DNA of 6,417 nucleotides, taken from positions 1 through 6,417 of the forward strand of contig JAUVCL010000110.1 of assembly GCA_030595845.1 (NCBI GenBank), in the 5' to 3' direction. Position numbers and translations under genes: made by a program. Within the stretch, counting starts at the first letter, position 1, and each line of letters opens with the position of its first letter. The notes under the pieces were generated by a model. That model was not told the DNA's origin and did no database searches. It saw only the letters and a list, made by a program, of their open reading frames with translations. Positions 5,815-6,417 of the stretch are shown here, piece by piece. Source of the DNA: Campylobacterota bacterium. Its GTDB lineage: Bacteria > Campylobacterota > Campylobacteria > Campylobacterales > Sulfurovaceae.

Positions 5815-5860
5815 GTCACGGCGAACGCCCTTGAAAGCGGAGCGATTCGAGAGCTGTGAC
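5815..5860. repeat. G+C-rich imperfect hairpin in the carA-ddl gap
   Basis: GTCACGG (5815-5821) pairs with CTGTGAC (5854-5860), with one G-U. Inside it, CGAA (5822-5825) pairs with TTCG (5846-5849), CGC (5826-5828) with GCG (5842-5844), and CC (5829-5830) with GG (5839-5840), leaving a small loop and single-base bulges. By my count it is about 60 percent G+C, well above its A+T-rich surroundings. There is no T tract after it, so it is not a standard terminator. Its composition suggests a dispersed intergenic repeat unit or a 5'-leader RNA structure; I recognise no riboswitch class. Confidence 0.55.
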
Positions 5861-5868
5861 GACTTTTG

Positions 5869-5890
5869 CTTACTTTTCTAGAAAAGTAAG
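5869..5890. repeat. Perfect 22-nt palindrome
   Basis: The sequence CTTACTTTTCT is followed at once by its exact reverse complement, AGAAAAGTAAG. With no loop, as RNA it would fold with a few unpaired bases at the centre, and as DNA it could be a dimeric protein site. It lies 8 nt after the G+C-rich hairpin, and the two probably belong to one repeat unit. It is not followed by T residues, so a terminator is unlikely. Its right end supplies an AAGGAG Shine-Dalgarno-like sequence (5887-5892). Confidence 0.85.
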
Positions 5891-5950
5891 GAGAGAAACA
5901 ATGCCACGAGTCATATAAGAGGAAACCTGAAAAAACAAAAGGATATACAA

Positions 5951-6417
5951 ATGAATATAGCCATCCTATTCGGAGGTTCAAGCTTTGAACATGAGATAAG
6001 TATTGTCTCGGCGATCACGATGAAAAAGGTGTTGAAAAGATCTACGCTTACCTATATCTTCGTGAGTAGTGACAGAAAGTTTTATTTGATCGATACAGAT
6101 AAAATTAACTCTAAACTTTTCTCATCAGGTGACTATAAAAAATCTAAAGAACTCACAGTCAAGCAGGGTGGTTTTTCTGCAGATGGACTATTTGGGCCTA
6201 AAGCTGTAGACTTTGATGTTGCTTTGAACCTTATTCACGGGCGTGATGGTGAGGATGGAAAAATGGCATCTATGATGGAATTTTTTGATATACCTTTCAT
6301 TTCTCCACGTATGGAAGCTTCGGCACTCTCATACAACAAACTCTATACGAAGTTTTTGGCAGAGAGTTTAGGTGTCAAAACAGTAGAGTACGAATACCTT
6401 TCAAAAAATGATAGCAG
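5951..6417 (+). CDS. ddl: D-alanine--D-alanine ligase, N-terminal part (runs off window)
   Basis: Ddl joins two D-alanines with ATP to make the dipeptide for peptidoglycan precursors, in the cytoplasm. Only the first 155 codons are present, and the reading frame is open to the window edge. The N-terminal domain shows GGSSFEHEIS (8-17), with Glu13 matching the catalytic Glu15 of E. coli DdlB, then NLIHGRDGEDGKMASMMEFFDIPFI (93-117) with His96 of the active site, and ASALSYNKLYTK (123-134), where Lys130 matches the first ATP-binding lysine. The ATP-grasp core and the omega loop lie beyond the edge. AAAGGA (5938-5943) lies 7 nt before the ATG. The gene follows carA after a 150-nt structured gap and may have its own promoter at 5793-5801. 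In related bacteria I would expect further cell-wall genes such as murF downstream, but they are not visible here. Confidence 0.95.
   Translation, partial: MNIAILFGGSSFEHEISIVSAITMKKVLKRSTLTYIFVSSDRKFYLIDTDKINSKLFSSGDYKKSKELTVKQGGFSADGLFGPKAVDFDVALNLIHGRDGEDGKMASMMEFFDIPFISPRMEASALSYNKLYTKFLAESLGVKTVEYEYLSKNDS

Noticed and set aside
5815..5860. tRNA or known riboswitch
   Set aside because: The segment is only 46 nt, with one bulged stem, no cloverleaf, no CCA end, and no conserved riboswitch core that I can recognise.
5869..5890. Rho-independent terminator for carA
   Set aside because: The palindrome is perfect but A+T-rich and is followed by GAGAGAAACA rather than a T tract. The other strand also lacks a suitable T tract.
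1..6417. A novel defence or other exotic gene system
   Set aside because: Six of the seven genes belong to recognised families and the seventh is a DUF507 protein in a conserved housekeeping setting. Only the non-coding elements and the DUF507 protein remain unexplained.

Overview
The window reads as chromosomal DNA of a free-living Campylobacterota (epsilonproteobacterium), most likely a Sulfurovum-like or Sulfurimonas-like organism. The evidence is moderate A+T richness, densely packed same-strand genes with touching start and stop codons, Shine-Dalgarno sites of the AAGGA/GAGGA type, and the neighbourhood purA - DUF507 protein - carA, which I know from Campylobacter and its relatives. This placement is an inference from gene order and protein style. 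No rRNA or other marker gene is present.

All genes lie on the + strand. Positions 80-475 encode a small SCP2-type (sterol carrier protein 2 fold) protein. Positions 476-891 are a non-coding gap. It holds a compact 270-bp element bounded by nearly perfect 33-bp inverted repeats (489-521 and 726-758) with further inverted repeats inside, then a weak terminator-like hairpin (765-787), then a TATAAT promoter (841-846). Positions 892-4115 carry a class V aminotransferase, a HisZ-like histidyl-tRNA-synthetase paralogue and adenylosuccinate synthetase (purA). A DUF507 protein made of two DUF507-like halves (4131-4682) and the small subunit of carbamoyl-phosphate synthase (carA, 4682-5800) follow. 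The junctions are a 1-nt overlap, a 0-nt gap, a 15-nt gap and a 1-nt overlap, so 892-5800 looks like a single operon for amino-acid and nucleotide biosynthesis. Positions 5801-5950 are a second non-coding gap with a G+C-rich hairpin (5815-5860) and a perfect 22-nt palindrome (5869-5890), preceded by an extended -10 sequence that overlaps the carA stop codon. D-alanine--D-alanine ligase (ddl) starts at 5951 and runs off the window.

The operon genes have a plausible metabolic link. HisZ would support HisG at the PRPP-consuming first step of histidine synthesis, a pathway that returns AICAR to the purine route. PurA commits IMP to AMP using aspartate and GTP. CarA supplies ammonia for carbamoyl phosphate, which feeds pyrimidines and arginine. 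The aminotransferase handles a small amino acid or glyoxylate-type substrate that cannot be named from sequence.

I see no defence system, CRISPR array, tRNA, rRNA or complete transposon. The parts most worth a second look are the two structured intergenic elements, the tandem DUF507 protein, and the direct purA-DUF507 junction, where I recall flagellar-type genes in Campylobacter and Helicobacter.
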